Shown in pieces: positions 17,989-27,234 of a DNA stretch of 64,000 nt (position 1 is its first letter; every line of letters starts with the position of its first letter). The notes under the pieces were generated by a model. It did no database searches, was not told the origin of the DNA, and was given only the letters and a program-made list of their open reading frames with translations. Source of the DNA: Solirubrobacter taibaiensis (lineage in GTDB: Bacteria > Actinomycetota > Thermoleophilia > Solirubrobacterales > Solirubrobacteraceae); NCBI GenBank assembly GCA_027587225.1, contig JAPDDQ010000001.1, positions 124,001 to 188,000 of the forward strand, written 5' to 3'. Position numbers and translations under genes: made by a program.

Positions 17989-19641
17989 ATGCCGGACTTC
18001 TCCGTCCTCCGACGGGGCTGGCGGGTGCCCGCGCTCGCCTTGTCGCTGCTCCTCGCCGTCCCCGCGGCCGCTTCCGCCGCTCCACTGTCCGCCGCACGTG
18101 GCCTGACCGTCTTCTCCGCCGGGAATGCCACCGTCACCAGCAATGAGAACGACGGATCGATGGCCCTCGGCGGGAACCTCGTCCTGCCCTCCGGCGGCGA
18201 CTACCGCGTCGGCAACAACACCGTCAGCCCGTACCGCATCGACAACAAGCCGTTCGCGCTCTACGTCGGCGGGACCGTGCAGTTCAGCGGTGGCCGCCTG
18301 ACGGTCAACGGTGGCAACTACGCGCGCGTCGTGAACGGCTCCGGGCTCACCGGAAGCACGAGCGGTGGCACCGCGTCGATCAAGCGCGCCGGCTCGTCCG
18401 GCTCGATCGCCCTCAACACGGGCCAGCCGTCGGCGACCATGTTCGGCGCGCCTTCGAACGCGATCGATTTCGCGGCCGCCTTCACGTCGCTGCGCGCCGA
18501 GGCGGACGCCTATGGCGCGCTCACCGCGACGGTCACGCCGACCGACGCCAACGGCGGCGGTCTGAACTGGAGCGCGAGCACGGTGAACCCGTACCTGCGC
18601 CTGAGCTCCGGGCTGAACGTGTGGCGCCCGACCGCCGCGCAGCTGCGCAAGCTCGGCACGATCACCTTCCGCTCGATGCCGAGCGACGCGACGCTGGTGA
18701 TCGCCGTCCCGGACTGGACGACCGGCACCTGGGACGCGCCCAACTTCTCCGGCATCGGCATCACGCAGGCCAAGCGCATCCTGATCGCGCTGCCGAACGC
18801 GACGACGTTCACGCTCGCCTCCGACAGCGCGACCGTGGAGGGCACGATCCTGGCCCCGCGCGCGGCCGTGTCGCTGCAGACGCGCTCGAACGTCGAAGGC
18901 AGCGTGATCGCCGCGAGCTTCAGCCACACCGGGTGCGGCGAGATCCACCACGCGCCGTTCGAGGGCGCCGAACCGCCGCCGCCGACGCCGACCCCCACGC
19001 CGACGCCGAGCCCGACCCCTTCGCCCACGCCGAGCCCGACCCCGACCCCGACGCCGAGCCCGTCCCCGACGCCGACGCCGAGCCCGACGCCCACGCCGAG
19101 CCCGACCCCCACGCCGAGCCCGACCCCGACGCCGACGCCGAGCCCGACGCCGTCGCCGAGCCCGACGCCCACGCCGAGCCCGACCCCGTCGCCCACGCCG
19201 ACGCCGACCACCACGCCGAGCCCGACTCCGACGCCGACCACCACCCCGAGCTCGACGCCCACGCCGGCCTCGACCCCCGTGCCGGTCCCGAGCATCACCC
19301 CCGCGGAGGGCGCCGTGCTCGGCGCGAGCGAGACCCGCCCGCGCGGCACCGCGAAGATCAGCGGCCTGTCCGGCTGCGTCAAGACCACGCGCACCGCCAC
19401 GGTCTCCGGTCGCAACGTGCGGTCAGTCGCGTTCAAGATCGACGGCAAGAACGTGCGCACGGCCAAGGCCACCCGCAACGGCACGCGCGCGACCGCGGCC
19501 ATCAAGGTCGCCGGCCTCAAGCGCGGGACGCACACGGTCACCGCCCGCGTGACGTTCACCGACGGCACGAAGGCCCGCACACTCACGTTGCGCTTCGCCA
19601 CCTGCGCGTCCGCGACGGTGTCTCCCCGCTTCACCGGGTGA
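17989..19641 (+). CDS. Choice-of-anchor A domain surface protein with Pro-Thr-Ser linker
   Basis: The start at ATG 17989 follows AAGGAG at good spacing. Residues 1-33 form a signal peptide ending ASAAP. Residues 40-310 match the choice-of-anchor A architecture: a [12 protein letters not shown] opening, a MALGGNL strand, later [12 protein letters not shown] and [11 protein letters not shown] strands, and a closing [12 protein letters not shown] segment. Next comes a linker of about 105 residues of Pro, Thr and Ser, then a C-terminal Ig-like domain with two Cys. There is no LPxTG-type sorting signal or C-terminal membrane helix, so the attachment mode is open. The stop codon overlaps the GTG start of an L,D-transpeptidase gene. 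Confidence 0.83.
   Translation: MPDFSVLRRGWRVPALALSLLLAVPAAASAAPLSAARGLTVFSAGNATVTSNENDGSMALGGNLVLPSGGDYRVGNNTVSPYRIDNKPFALYVGGTVQFSGGRLTVNGGNYARVVNGSGLTGSTSGGTASIKRAGSSGSIALNTGQPSATMFGAPSNAIDFAAAFTSLRAEADAYGALTATVTPTDANGGGLNWSASTVNPYLRLSSGLNVWRPTAAQLRKLGTITFRSMPSDATLVIAVPDWTTGTWDAPNFSGIGITQAKRILIALPNATTFTLASDSATVEGTILAPRAAVSLQTRSNVEGSVIAASFSHTGCGEIHHAPFEGAEPPPPTPTPTPTPSPTPSPTPSPTPTPTPSPSPTPTPSPTPTPSPTPTPSPTPTPTPSPTPSPSPTPTPSPTPSPTPTPTTTPSPTPTPTTTPSSTPTPASTPVPVPSITPAEGAVLGASETRPRGTAKISGLSGCVKTTRTATVSGRNVRSVAFKIDGKNVRTAKATRNGTRATAAIKVAGLKRGTHTVTARVTFTDGTKARTLTLRFATCASATVSPRFTG
18973..19290 (+). repeat. Low-complexity Pro-Thr/Pro-Ser coding repeat
   Basis: This stretch consists of short imperfect units that encode alternating Pro-Thr and Pro-Ser, with a few Thr-Thr interruptions. 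It forms the extended wall-spanning linker of the choice-of-anchor A protein. Such tracts change length easily by slippage. It is not a CRISPR or an intergenic repeat. Confidence 0.9.
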
Positions 19642-20285
19642 CCCGCGCGCTCCTCACCGCCGCGGCACTCACGCTCGCGTTCGCCGCTCCGGCGAGCGCG
19701 AGCGAGTGGGCGCACGCGGTCAACATCGTCCCGATCCGCGCCACGCCGGACACGGACGCCAAGCGCGTCGCGACCACGCGCCTGCTGACCGAGGACAAGC
19801 TGGCCGAGGTCTACGCCGTGTACGAGCGCCGCGACGACTGGGTCCGGATCGGTGTGCCGGCGCGCCCCAACGGCCGCACCGGCTGGGTCCGCCGCACCGC
19901 GCTCGGTGCAGTCCACACGGTCGACACCCGTATCACGGTCGACCGGCGCACGACCACGCTGACGCTGACCCGCGGCGGGCGCACGATCTTCAAGACCCGG
20001 GTCGGGGTCGGCAAGGCCGCGACGCCCACCCCCGCCGGCCGCTTCTGGGTGCGCGAGAAGCTGCGGTTCAAGAACGCGCCCGTGTACGGCTCACGTGCGC
20101 TGGGCACGTCGGCCTACGCCGCCGTGTCGGACTGGCCGGGTGGCGGCGTCGTTGGCATCCACGGGACCGATCAGCCCGGGCTGCTCCCGGGTCGCGTGTC
20201 CCACGGCTGCATCCGCGTCCGCAACGCGGACATGGCCACGCTCTACCGGCTCACCCCGGTCGGCACACCCGTCGTCATCCGCTGA
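19638..20285 (+). CDS. Secreted L,D-transpeptidase (YkuD) with SH3-like domain
   Basis: The 215-residue protein starts at GTG 19638, overlapping the preceding stop as GTGA. A signal peptide covers about residues 1-20. An SH3-like domain (about 22-85) precedes the YkuD catalytic domain, which contains GIHGTDQPG and the SHGCIRV motif with the nucleophilic Cys. L,D-transpeptidases form 3-3 crosslinks in peptidoglycan or attach proteins to it. Tight coupling to the anchor-protein gene suggests work at the same cell-wall site, but whether it attaches that protein is only a hypothesis. Confidence 0.9.
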   Translation: MTRALLTAAALTLAFAAPASASEWAHAVNIVPIRATPDTDAKRVATTRLLTEDKLAEVYAVYERRDDWVRIGVPARPNGRTGWVRRTALGAVHTVDTRITVDRRTTTLTLTRGGRTIFKTRVGVGKAATPTPAGRFWVREKLRFKNAPVYGSRALGTSAYAAVSDWPGGGVVGIHGTDQPGLLPGRVSHGCIRVRNADMATLYRLTPVGTPVVIR

Positions 20286-20286
20286 T

Positions 20287-22149
20287 TCACGACGGCGGCA
20301 CGTCCAGCCCCGGGTTGCGGTCGAAGAAGCCGACCGGCTTGAGCCAGAAGGAGACCGTGTCCACAGACATCACCGGCCACTCCTCCGGCCGCGTGATGTG
20401 GTGCACGCCGAACACGTACCAGAGCACCACGTCGGTGTCCTCGATGTTGCGGTTCTGCGCGGTCCACACCGGGAGGCCGCGGTCGCGCTCGCTCTGGACG
20501 ACGAACTCGCCGCACGGCCAGCGCTCCTCCGCGTCGAACGGCGTGACCCACAGCGTGTGGCCGATCGCCTCCGCTCGCTGCATCACCGGCGAGGCGGGGT
20601 CCATCATCGGTGGGAACGCGGCACCCGGGACGAGCTTGTAGCCGACCGGTGTGCCGAGGCCGTTGGTCACGTTGTCGTTGACCACCTTCCACGCGCGCTG
20701 CGTGTTCCAGTCGTAGTCCTGCTTGCCGTCCTCCTCGGTGCGCAGCGGCGTGTTGCGCTGGACGAGCGCGAGCCCGTGCGGGTTATCTGGTCCCATCGGC
20801 AGCGCTTCGGACTCGGTCGCGTAGACCGTGTTGGCCTCGCCGTCCACGTCCAGGTCCAGGCGCGCGACCAGGAAGTGCTGATGGAACGGCGCGTACGTGC
20901 GCTCATCCACGAGCGTGCCGTACGGCGGCTGCTGACCGGGCGCGAAGTGCGTCGTGACCATGATCCCGGTCGCGCGCACCTCGCACTCGATGTTGCCGTC
21001 CTGGTAGAAGCGCCAGTACACGAGGTACTCGTAATTGGCGACCGTCACGTGGAAAGAGAGCACGAGCCGGCGCGACCGGCGGACCTCCGCACCCGTGCGC
21101 GCGTCGACGTGCTTCCAGAGGATCGCGTCGTCCTCCTCGTGGATGCAGATCGCGTTCTTGATCGTGTACGGCTCGCCCTTGGTGTTGTGCATCACCGCGT
21201 CGAGGTAGCGGATCTCCCCGAGGCAGTCGCAGCCCAGCTCCAGCGACGTCGTCAGGAACCCCAGGCCCCACTCGCCGATGTCGAACGCCGTGCGGCGGTA
21301 GTGGTCGGTCGTCGGGTCGCGGTAGGGGACGACCATCTCCGCGAACGAGAGGCGGTGCGCGACGGAGCGACCGTCGTAGCCGACGGTGTGGATCACCAGG
21401 CCTTCGCGGTGGTTGAAGCCGACGCGCAGCGACCACTTCTGCCAGCTCAGCGCGTTGCCGTCGAGCGTGAACGACGGACCGTCCGGCTGATGGATGTGCA
21501 GCGGCTTGATGTCGGTCCGCAGCTCGAGATCGGGCACCAGGTCCGGGACGTACTCGCCCATCGTGTCGGGCTCGTCGACGCGATGCGTGTCCTCGACCTC
21601 GAGCAGCTCCATCCGGTTGAGGTCGACGACGAAGTGCAGCCCGGTGACGGGGTTCGCGTACGGGCTCGCGCCGGGGGACTTGCGGTACCAGACGTCCGCC
21701 CACCCGATCCGGCCGCCGCGGTGGCGCTCCGGGACCAGGTGCGCGCCGTACGCCCACGTGTCGATCAGGACCCGGTCCAGGTCCGTGATCCCGCGCTGGG
21801 CGAGCGCCTCGATCACGCGCGGGTCCTGGCGTAGCGCCGCGTCGCACTCGTTGAACTCGTCCACTGTCATGTTCGGCTGGCCCTCGGTCTGGCGCTCCCA
21901 GCTCGTGACGGCGGGCGGCTGGAGCGTGACGCGGGCCTTGTAGACCGCGCCGTCGTCGCGGTCCCAGCCGATCACGACGGCCTCGCGCGTGATCGGGTCG
22001 CCGGGGGTGAAGGCCTTGACGGTCTCCTTGGACGGCTCGCGCAGCTCGATCGACGCGAAGCGCCAGCGGTCCGTGAGTTGCTGCTCGCGGCGCAGGGTGT
22101 CTGCGGCCGCGGTGATCTCGTCGGCGCTGAGCGGGTCGAGCGGGTGCAT
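20287..22149 (-). CDS. Copper-containing primary amine oxidase
   Basis: The 620-residue protein has the amine oxidase layout with two N-terminal alpha/beta domains and a large catalytic beta-sandwich. The topaquinone precursor is Tyr373 in VANYEY. The catalytic base is Asp290 in AFDIGEWG. Copper ligands are His423 and His425 (FHQHF) plus a third His in GVHHITRPEEW. These positions parallel those of Arthrobacter phenylethylamine oxidase. It oxidises primary amines to aldehydes with release of ammonia and hydrogen peroxide. No signal peptide is visible, so it is probably cytosolic. The stop lies one base from the convergent L,D-transpeptidase stop. Confidence 0.93.
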   Translation of the reverse strand: MHPLDPLSADEITAAADTLRREQQLTDRWRFASIELREPSKETVKAFTPGDPITREAVVIGWDRDDGAVYKARVTLQPPAVTSWERQTEGQPNMTVDEFNECDAALRQDPRVIEALAQRGITDLDRVLIDTWAYGAHLVPERHRGGRIGWADVWYRKSPGASPYANPVTGLHFVVDLNRMELLEVEDTHRVDEPDTMGEYVPDLVPDLELRTDIKPLHIHQPDGPSFTLDGNALSWQKWSLRVGFNHREGLVIHTVGYDGRSVAHRLSFAEMVVPYRDPTTDHYRRTAFDIGEWGLGFLTTSLELGCDCLGEIRYLDAVMHNTKGEPYTIKNAICIHEEDDAILWKHVDARTGAEVRRSRRLVLSFHVTVANYEYLVYWRFYQDGNIECEVRATGIMVTTHFAPGQQPPYGTLVDERTYAPFHQHFLVARLDLDVDGEANTVYATESEALPMGPDNPHGLALVQRNTPLRTEEDGKQDYDWNTQRAWKVVNDNVTNGLGTPVGYKLVPGAAFPPMMDPASPVMQRAEAIGHTLWVTPFDAEERWPCGEFVVQSERDRGLPVWTAQNRNIEDTDVVLWYVFGVHHITRPEEWPVMSVDTVSFWLKPVGFFDRNPGLDVPPS

Positions 22150-22174
22150 CGCCGCAGTATCCCGCTCGGGGCGG

Positions 22175-23881
22175 CTACTTCCGTGCGCGGGCCACGTAGC
22201 TCTTGCCCTTGCGCAGTACGACCTTCTTCTTGGTCTGGGAATCCCGGACCTCCACGACCCCGGTCACGACCTTTGTCGTGGTGGTCGTGCACGTGTCCTG
22301 GACGAGCCACTTGGTGCCGCGGACGGTCGCGGCGCTGTACTTGCCCGACGTCCGGAACGCGCCCTTGCCGTCACCCCACAGCTTGCGGGATTTCTTCTTG
22401 GCCGCCGCCAGGCTGCGCTTGGCCGCCTTGCAGTCCAGTGGCTCGCTGAGGGTGAGCACGGTCACGCCGCCGGCCGTGCTGACCTTGAACTGCCCGCTGT
22501 AGAAGACCGCGCGGCCACCGTCGGCGCGCGTGATCTCCACGCGGCCAGCCCGCGCGTCGACCTCGGACCCGTTCCCGATCACGGCCTCGTCGAGCGGGAC
22601 GAACCGGTTGGCGCCCGGGAGCTTGACCAGCACCTTCCCGCCCACTTGCTCGGCGTTGACGCTCTTCCCCGCGACCGGCGTCGGCTCCGGAGTGGGCGTC
22701 GCGGTCGGCGCGGGTGTCTGGGCCGCCGTGGCGATCGGGGTCGGCTCGGCGGTCGGTTCCGCAGTCGCCGTCGGAGTTGGCTCGCCTCCCCCGCCTTCCG
22801 TAGGCGGCTGCCCGTCGATCTCGTACGCGCCCGCGTCACACGGCGTGAGCCCGTTGCCACCGCGCGTGTAGCCACGCTGGTCGAAGATGGTGCCGCACTG
22901 GGCGACGGCGCCCGCGGCCGGGCTGGTCGGCGCGATCGTGAACACGTTCGTCGGGCCGCCGGCGTTCGTGAGGCCACCGCTCAGCTGCGGGTCGACCGAC
23001 GGCTGGCTGCCCGTGCCGCGGAACGTGCACGTGTCCGCCGACTCGACGTTGAAGCCGAGATCGGTGGGCTTGTTCGGGCCGCAGTTCAGATTCGCGGACG
23101 AGTTGGTGTAGAGGATCGAAGCGCGGACCTCGACCGTCTGGTCGGCGGGGGCGATCGAGAGCCCTGTCCCGGGCACGTTGTGGGCAAGCGTCACGTGGTT
23201 GAGCTGGACGGAGTTGCCGGAGCTGCGGGTCTGGATGGCACCACCGGAGTTGCCGGCGATCGTCGAGTCGACCACGTCGACGTTCCCGGGCGTGCCGCTC
23301 CGGGCGGCGTTGTCGATCGCCCCGCCGCCGGTCGTCCCCGTGTTGCCCTCGATCAGGCTCTGCGCGACCAGCAACTCGCCGCCCGAATTCGCGATCCCGC
23401 CGCCGTTCTGCGCGAGACCGCCGGTGACCGCGACGTTGAACAAGAAGAGGTCGCCCTCGTTGAGGATGTTGCCGCCGTTCGCGCCGTTCGCGAACCCCTC
23501 GTCGATCGTCACCCGCGTGAGGATCACGTCGGTGGCGTTGGCCGGGACGCGAACCACCCGGCCTGCGAAGCCGCCGTCGATGATCGTGGTGCGCGGCGAG
23601 GCCCCGACGATCCCGAGGCCGCTCGGCAGCACCAGCTCACCGCCGGTCAGCGTGAACGTACCGGCGCCGAGCACGATCTCGTCGGTCGCGTCCGCGTTCG
23701 TCCCCGCCTCCTGGACCGCCCTGCGCAGGCTCGCACAGTTCAGAACGCCCGGGGCCCCCTGGGGCGTGCACGCCGTTGCCGTGCTGTCGACCGTCGAGGT
23801 GACCAGGAAGGTCGCGCCAGAGGCTCCGGCAACCGGCAGCAGGCAGAACGCGAGAACGGCGGCGATCGCGAAGCGGCGCAT
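22175..23881 (-). CDS. Secreted right-handed beta-helix protein with FecR-like C-terminal domain
   Basis: The 568-residue protein opens with a signal peptide (about 1-23) and a TSTVDSTATACTPQ-like segment typical of choice-of-anchor Q / polymorphic-repeat surface proteins. Parallel beta-helix repeats follow, to about residue 350, with many G-G-I-x-N turns. A Pro-Thr linker then leads to a C-terminal domain of about 160 residues. That domain has a KVLVKLPG opening, GKGAFRTSGKYSAATVRG and a VEVRDS strand, the pattern of FecR-like domains that sense or display signals. Fusing such a domain to an extracellular beta-helix is unusual. The role is unknown. Confidence 0.78.
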   Translation of the reverse strand: MRRFAIAAVLAFCLLPVAGASGATFLVTSTVDSTATACTPQGAPGVLNCASLRRAVQEAGTNADATDEIVLGAGTFTLTGGELVLPSGLGIVGASPRTTIIDGGFAGRVVRVPANATDVILTRVTIDEGFANGANGGNILNEGDLFLFNVAVTGGLAQNGGGIANSGGELLVAQSLIEGNTGTTGGGAIDNAARSGTPGNVDVVDSTIAGNSGGAIQTRSSGNSVQLNHVTLAHNVPGTGLSIAPADQTVEVRASILYTNSSANLNCGPNKPTDLGFNVESADTCTFRGTGSQPSVDPQLSGGLTNAGGPTNVFTIAPTSPAAGAVAQCGTIFDQRGYTRGGNGLTPCDAGAYEIDGQPPTEGGGGEPTPTATAEPTAEPTPIATAAQTPAPTATPTPEPTPVAGKSVNAEQVGGKVLVKLPGANRFVPLDEAVIGNGSEVDARAGRVEITRADGGRAVFYSGQFKVSTAGGVTVLTLSEPLDCKAAKRSLAAAKKKSRKLWGDGKGAFRTSGKYSAATVRGTKWLVQDTCTTTTTKVVTGVVEVRDSQTKKKVVLRKGKSYVARARK

Positions 23882-23915
23882 GAGCGCGACCCTAACCCGC
23901 GCCGGGGGGCGCGCG

Positions 23916-24920
23916 CTACTCGTCAGAGGTCGGGGTCTTCTCGGGCGGGGCGAACCCGACGTCGATGACCTCGAAGCCCTTGTGCTGCTCGCTGCCGGCG
24001 TAGCCCGTGTAGGCGCGCTCGTCGGCTGACGTCAGCTGGACGTCGTCGGTGAACGGCGTCAGCAGCGCGCGGGGCCACAAGCGTCGCTGCGCCACCACGT
24101 TGATCTCGGCGGCAAGCACGAGGACCAACGCCAGCAGGTAGATCCACGCGACCAGCCCGAGCACGAGGCCGAACACGCCGTACGCCTCACTGCGACCGCG
24201 CAGCATGTTCGTCACGAAGTACGTGCCCAGCACCTGCACCGCCTGCCAGCCCACACCGGCCGCCACCGCGCCGATCCGCAGATCGCGGGTGGGTACGTGG
24301 CTGGCGGTGAGCACGCGGAAGATGACCATGAACAGGCCGATGTTGGCCACCACGGCGAGCAGGATCGCCAGCACCCGCACCGCGGCGCCGACGTCCGCCC
24401 CGTAGGCGTTCGCGCTGGTCGTCAGGCCGGCGAGCCCGGTCGTCACCACGATCCCCGCGCCCAGGACGGGCAGCAGCAACAGGCTGCGCAGGCGCGCCTT
24501 GATCGGGTTCGGGCGCCGGTTGCGCGGCACGGCCCAGGCGCGGTTGAACGCGTTCTGCGCCGCGCCGGCCACGCCCAGACAGCCGTAGAGCGTGAGCAGG
24601 ATGCCGAGCGCGAGGCCCGCGCCGTTGCCCGTGAGCGACCGCACGTTGTCGCGCAACTGGCTCCCGATCACCGGGAACTGCGCGAGCGCCGAGTCCAGCA
24701 GTTCCGCCTGCAGTTGCGCGTCGTTCTGCAACACGAAGCCGAGGATCGTCACTAGCAGCAGGAGCAGCGGGAACAGCGACAGGAACCCGTAGTACGCGAT
24801 CAACGCCGCCAGGTACGAGCCCTGGTCGTCCGCGAACTTGTACACGACGGCGAGCGGAAACCCGGCCCAGCGCCGCCGCCGCTGGAACCTGTCGAGCTTC
24901 TCGACCAGCCGGCCCGCCAC
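23916..24920 (-). CDS. YihY/BrkB-family inner membrane protein
   Basis: The 334-residue protein has about six hydrophobic segments and the YihY/BrkB signature: an N-terminal GSYLAALIAYYGFLSLFPLL stretch (about 36-55), then GCLGVAGAAQNAFNRAWAVPRN. The C-terminus is acidic and cytosolic. The family is widespread and its function is unsettled; it was once misassigned as RNase BN. GTG 24920 is chosen because the family-typical N-terminus begins there. It is 11 bases downstream of the dehydrogenase gene and is probably the last gene of that operon. Confidence 0.87.
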   Translation of the reverse strand: MAGRLVEKLDRFQRRRRWAGFPLAVVYKFADDQGSYLAALIAYYGFLSLFPLLLLLVTILGFVLQNDAQLQAELLDSALAQFPVIGSQLRDNVRSLTGNGAGLALGILLTLYGCLGVAGAAQNAFNRAWAVPRNRRPNPIKARLRSLLLLPVLGAGIVVTTGLAGLTTSANAYGADVGAAVRVLAILLAVVANIGLFMVIFRVLTASHVPTRDLRIGAVAAGVGWQAVQVLGTYFVTNMLRGRSEAYGVFGLVLGLVAWIYLLALVLVLAAEINVVAQRRLWPRALLTPFTDDVQLTSADERAYTGYAGSEQHKGFEVIDVGFAPPEKTPTSDE

Positions 24921-24931
24921 TGGCTCGCATC

Positions 24932-26002
24932 CTACGGCCTGAGAGCGATCTCCTTGGCGATCTCGGCGCCCAGGGACGTCGTCGTGCCCGTGCCACCGAG
25001 GTCCGGGGTGAGGTCCGTCCCGCGCTCGAGCACGCGTTCGATGGCGCCCAGCACGGCCGCGCCGGCGGCCTCGTGGCCGAGGTGTTCGAGCATCATGGCC
25101 CCGCACCACACCTGGCCGATCGGGTTCGCGAGGCCGCGCCCGGCGATGTCGGGCGCGGAGCCGTGGACCGGCTCGAACAGGCTCGGGTACTCGCGCGTGG
25201 GGTTGATGTTCGCGCTCGGCGCGATCCCGATCGTGCCGGTGCACGCGGGCCCGAGGTCGGACAGGATGTCGCCGAAGAGGTTGCTCGCGACGACGACGTC
25301 GAACCAGTCCGGGTGCAGCACGAAGTTCGCCGTGAGGATGTCGATGTGGAACTGGTCCACGGTCACGTCCGGGTACTCGGCGGCCATCGCCGCGACGCGC
25401 TCGTCCCAGTAGGGCATCGTGATCGAGATGCCGTTGCTCTTGGTCGCCGAGGTCAGTCGCTTGCGGGGGCGCTGGCGCGCGAGCTCGAAGGCGAAGCGCA
25501 GCACGCGGTCGATGCCCACGCGCGTCATCACGGTCTCCTGGATCACGACCTCGCGGTCGGTGCCTTCGAACATCCTGCCGCCGACGCTCGAGTACTCGCC
25601 CTCGGTGTTCTCGCGCACGACATAGAAGTCGATGTCGCCCACGGTGCGTCCCGCGAGCGGACTGCGCACGCCGGGCATCAGCCGGGTCGGCCGCAGGTTC
25701 ACGTACTGGTCGAACGCCCGCCGGAACTGGAGCAGGCTGCCCCACAGCGACACGTGGTCGGGCACGACCTGCGGCCAGCCGACTGCGCCGAAGAAGATCG
25801 CGTCGAACCCGCGCAGCGTCTCGAACCAGTCGTCGGGCAGCATCGCGCCCGTCCGCTCGTAGTGGTCCGCGCAGGCGAAGTCGAACTCGGTGAACTCGAG
25901 ATCGATGTCGAACGCCTCGGCCGCGGCTCGCAACGCGCGCAGGCCCTCCGGGACGACTTCCTGGCCGATTCCGTCTCCGGGGATGACAGCGATGGTCTGC
26001 AT
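24932..26002 (-). CDS. Isocitrate/isopropylmalate dehydrogenase family enzyme, tartrate/D-malate dehydrogenase type
   Basis: The 356-residue protein has the family opening IAVIPGDGIGQEV and the NAD/substrate-binding ENTEGEYSSVGG motif. The metal-binding Asp residues lie in NLFGDILSDLGP, followed by EPVHGSAPDIAGRG. The segment SLWGSLLQFRRAFDQYVNLRP-like (about 87-107) is characteristic of TtuC/DmlA tartrate or D-malate dehydrogenases and differs from LeuB. It probably oxidatively decarboxylates a 2-hydroxydicarboxylate. The exact substrate is inferred. It follows the tatB-like gene by two bases and belongs to the same transcription unit. Confidence 0.87.
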   Translation of the reverse strand: MQTIAVIPGDGIGQEVVPEGLRALRAAAEAFDIDLEFTEFDFACADHYERTGAMLPDDWFETLRGFDAIFFGAVGWPQVVPDHVSLWGSLLQFRRAFDQYVNLRPTRLMPGVRSPLAGRTVGDIDFYVVRENTEGEYSSVGGRMFEGTDREVVIQETVMTRVGIDRVLRFAFELARQRPRKRLTSATKSNGISITMPYWDERVAAMAAEYPDVTVDQFHIDILTANFVLHPDWFDVVVASNLFGDILSDLGPACTGTIGIAPSANINPTREYPSLFEPVHGSAPDIAGRGLANPIGQVWCGAMMLEHLGHEAAGAAVLGAIERVLERGTDLTPDLGGTGTTTSLGAEIAKEIALRP

Positions 26003-26004
26003 TG

Positions 26005-26292
26005 TCAGACAATCGTACGCGGCTCGGAGTTCGAAGGGAGTTGCTCCTCCGCCGGTTCAACGGGCGCTTCGAGCGCGTTGCGCACGATGCGGCGCGGGTC
26101 GTAGTCGCGCAGATCCACCGCGCGCACCCCGAGTTCGGTCTCGGCGCGGGCGCGAGTGGTCTCGATGAAGCCGCGCAGGTCCCGCACGAAGGCAGCCAGC
26201 TGGCCGGCGTAGACCGGCAAGCGGCGGGGACCGATCACGAACCCCGAGATGATCGTGATGACGAGCAGCTTCTCGAAGGTCAAGCCGAACAT
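26005..26292 (-). CDS. tatB: Sec-independent translocase TatB-like subunit
   Basis: The 95-residue protein has one N-terminal transmembrane helix (about 7-20), the GPRRLP hinge motif and a long amphipathic helix containing YAGQLAAFVRDLRGF, then an acidic tail. This is the TatA/TatB layout, and the longer tail favours TatB. The start at ATG 26292 overlaps the tatC 3' end by 13 bases. It is the third gene of a tatA-tatC-tatB operon, an uncommon order in which tatB follows tatC. Confidence 0.82.
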   Translation of the reverse strand: MFGLTFEKLLVITIISGFVIGPRRLPVYAGQLAAFVRDLRGFIETTRARAETELGVRAVDLRDYDPRRIVRNALEAPVEPAEEQLPSNSEPRTIV

Positions 26293-27032
26293 CTCAACTG
26301 GCTCCTGTCGTGGAGGGCGGCGACGAGGTAGGCGCCGAAGAACAGCGCCGTCATCGGCATCGCGATGAGGAACATCGACAGCACGTCGGCCGCCGGTGTG
26401 ACCAGTGCGCTGACGACGACGATCGCGATCACGATCACGCGCCAGCTCCGCGCGAGGGCGCGCGCCGACACGATGCCGAGGAAGTTCAGCATCACGACGA
26501 ACACCGGAAGGGTGAACGCCAGGCCCGTGGCCGCCACGATCTTCATCACGAAGTCGAAGTAGTACGAGGCCGTCAGCAGCGTGCTGTCCTCCGCCGAGGC
26601 GAAGCTCGCAAGCACCTGCACCATGTGCGGGAACAAGAGCAGCCCGGCGGCACAGCCGGCGGTGAACAGCGGCAGCGCGGCGGCCAGGAACCCGAACAGG
26701 TATCGCTTCTCCTTGCGGGTCAGTCCCGGGGCGCTGAAGGCGAAGAGCTCGTAGAGCCACAGCGGTCCGGACAGGACGATGCCGGCGAGCAGGGCGATCC
26801 TCAGCCTGAGGTCGAACGCGCCGGTCACGGTGTCGTAGTTGAGGCTCGCGTTGCGTGACTCGGCGAGTTCGACGATGGGGCCGCGCAGGAGGTCGAGGAT
26901 CGCTGCGGAGAGCATGAATCCGACGACCGTGCCGACCGCGAGGGCCACCGTTGCGCGGACGATGCGCGTACGAGCCTCGCGCAGGTGATCCGAGATCGGC
27001 ATGCGGAGGCCCTGCGCGGCGGCGGTGCTCAT
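26280..27032 (-). CDS. tatC: Twin-arginine translocase subunit TatC
   Basis: The 250-residue membrane protein begins with MPISDHLREARTRI after a short extension, matching the MxxxxHLxELRxR start of TatC. It has about six hydrophobic helices, with the conserved SAPGLTRKEKRYLFGF segment after helix 2 and FxLPVFVVMLNFLGIVS near helix 4. TatC binds the twin-arginine signal and forms the receptor of the Tat export system. Its ATG overlaps the tatA stop as ATGA. Confidence 0.93.
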   Translation of the reverse strand: MSTAAAQGLRMPISDHLREARTRIVRATVALAVGTVVGFMLSAAILDLLRGPIVELAESRNASLNYDTVTGAFDLRLRIALLAGIVLSGPLWLYELFAFSAPGLTRKEKRYLFGFLAAALPLFTAGCAAGLLLFPHMVQVLASFASAEDSTLLTASYYFDFVMKIVAATGLAFTLPVFVVMLNFLGIVSARALARSWRVIVIAIVVVSALVTPAADVLSMFLIAMPMTALFFGAYLVAALHDRSQLRCSA

Positions 27033-27205
27033 GACGCGACGTGTTCCTTCTGGGGCGCGGTCTCGGGCTCGACGACCTCGGCCTTGAGGATCCGGACCGA
27101 TTCGCCGACGCTCTTGGCGAGCGCGGGCAGCTTCGCCGCGCCGAAGACGAGCAGGACGACCGCGAGGATGACCAGCGCGTGCCAGCCGGAGAGGTTCTGC
27201 AACAT
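27029..27205 (-). CDS. tatA: Twin-arginine translocase subunit TatA
   Basis: This 58-residue gene encodes a single N-terminal hydrophobic helix with the FGAAKLPALAKSVGES motif, the TatA hallmark of Phe-Gly followed by a K-L-P hinge and an amphipathic helix. A short acidic and Lys-ending tail follows. AAGGA lies about 8 bases before ATG 27205. Its stop overlaps the tatC start. TatA oligomers form the transport pathway of the Tat system. The upstream Tat-lipoprotein gene ends only 29 bases away. Confidence 0.9.
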   Translation of the reverse strand: MLQNLSGWHALVILAVVLLVFGAAKLPALAKSVGESVRILKAEVVEPETAPQKEHVAS

Positions 27206-27234
27206 GGTGTGTTCCTTAGGGAGAAGGGTCTAGG

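Noticed and set aside
18973..19290. Regular short repeats that could be taken for a CRISPR-like array
   Set aside because: The units are in frame, a few codons long and without spacers. They encode the Pro-Thr-Ser linker of a secreted protein.
23916..26060. Single 714-residue gene covering the YihY and dehydrogenase regions
   Set aside because: The upstream two thirds are antisense-like Arg-rich sequence in the wrong frame for the dehydrogenase. The YihY family start is at 24920.
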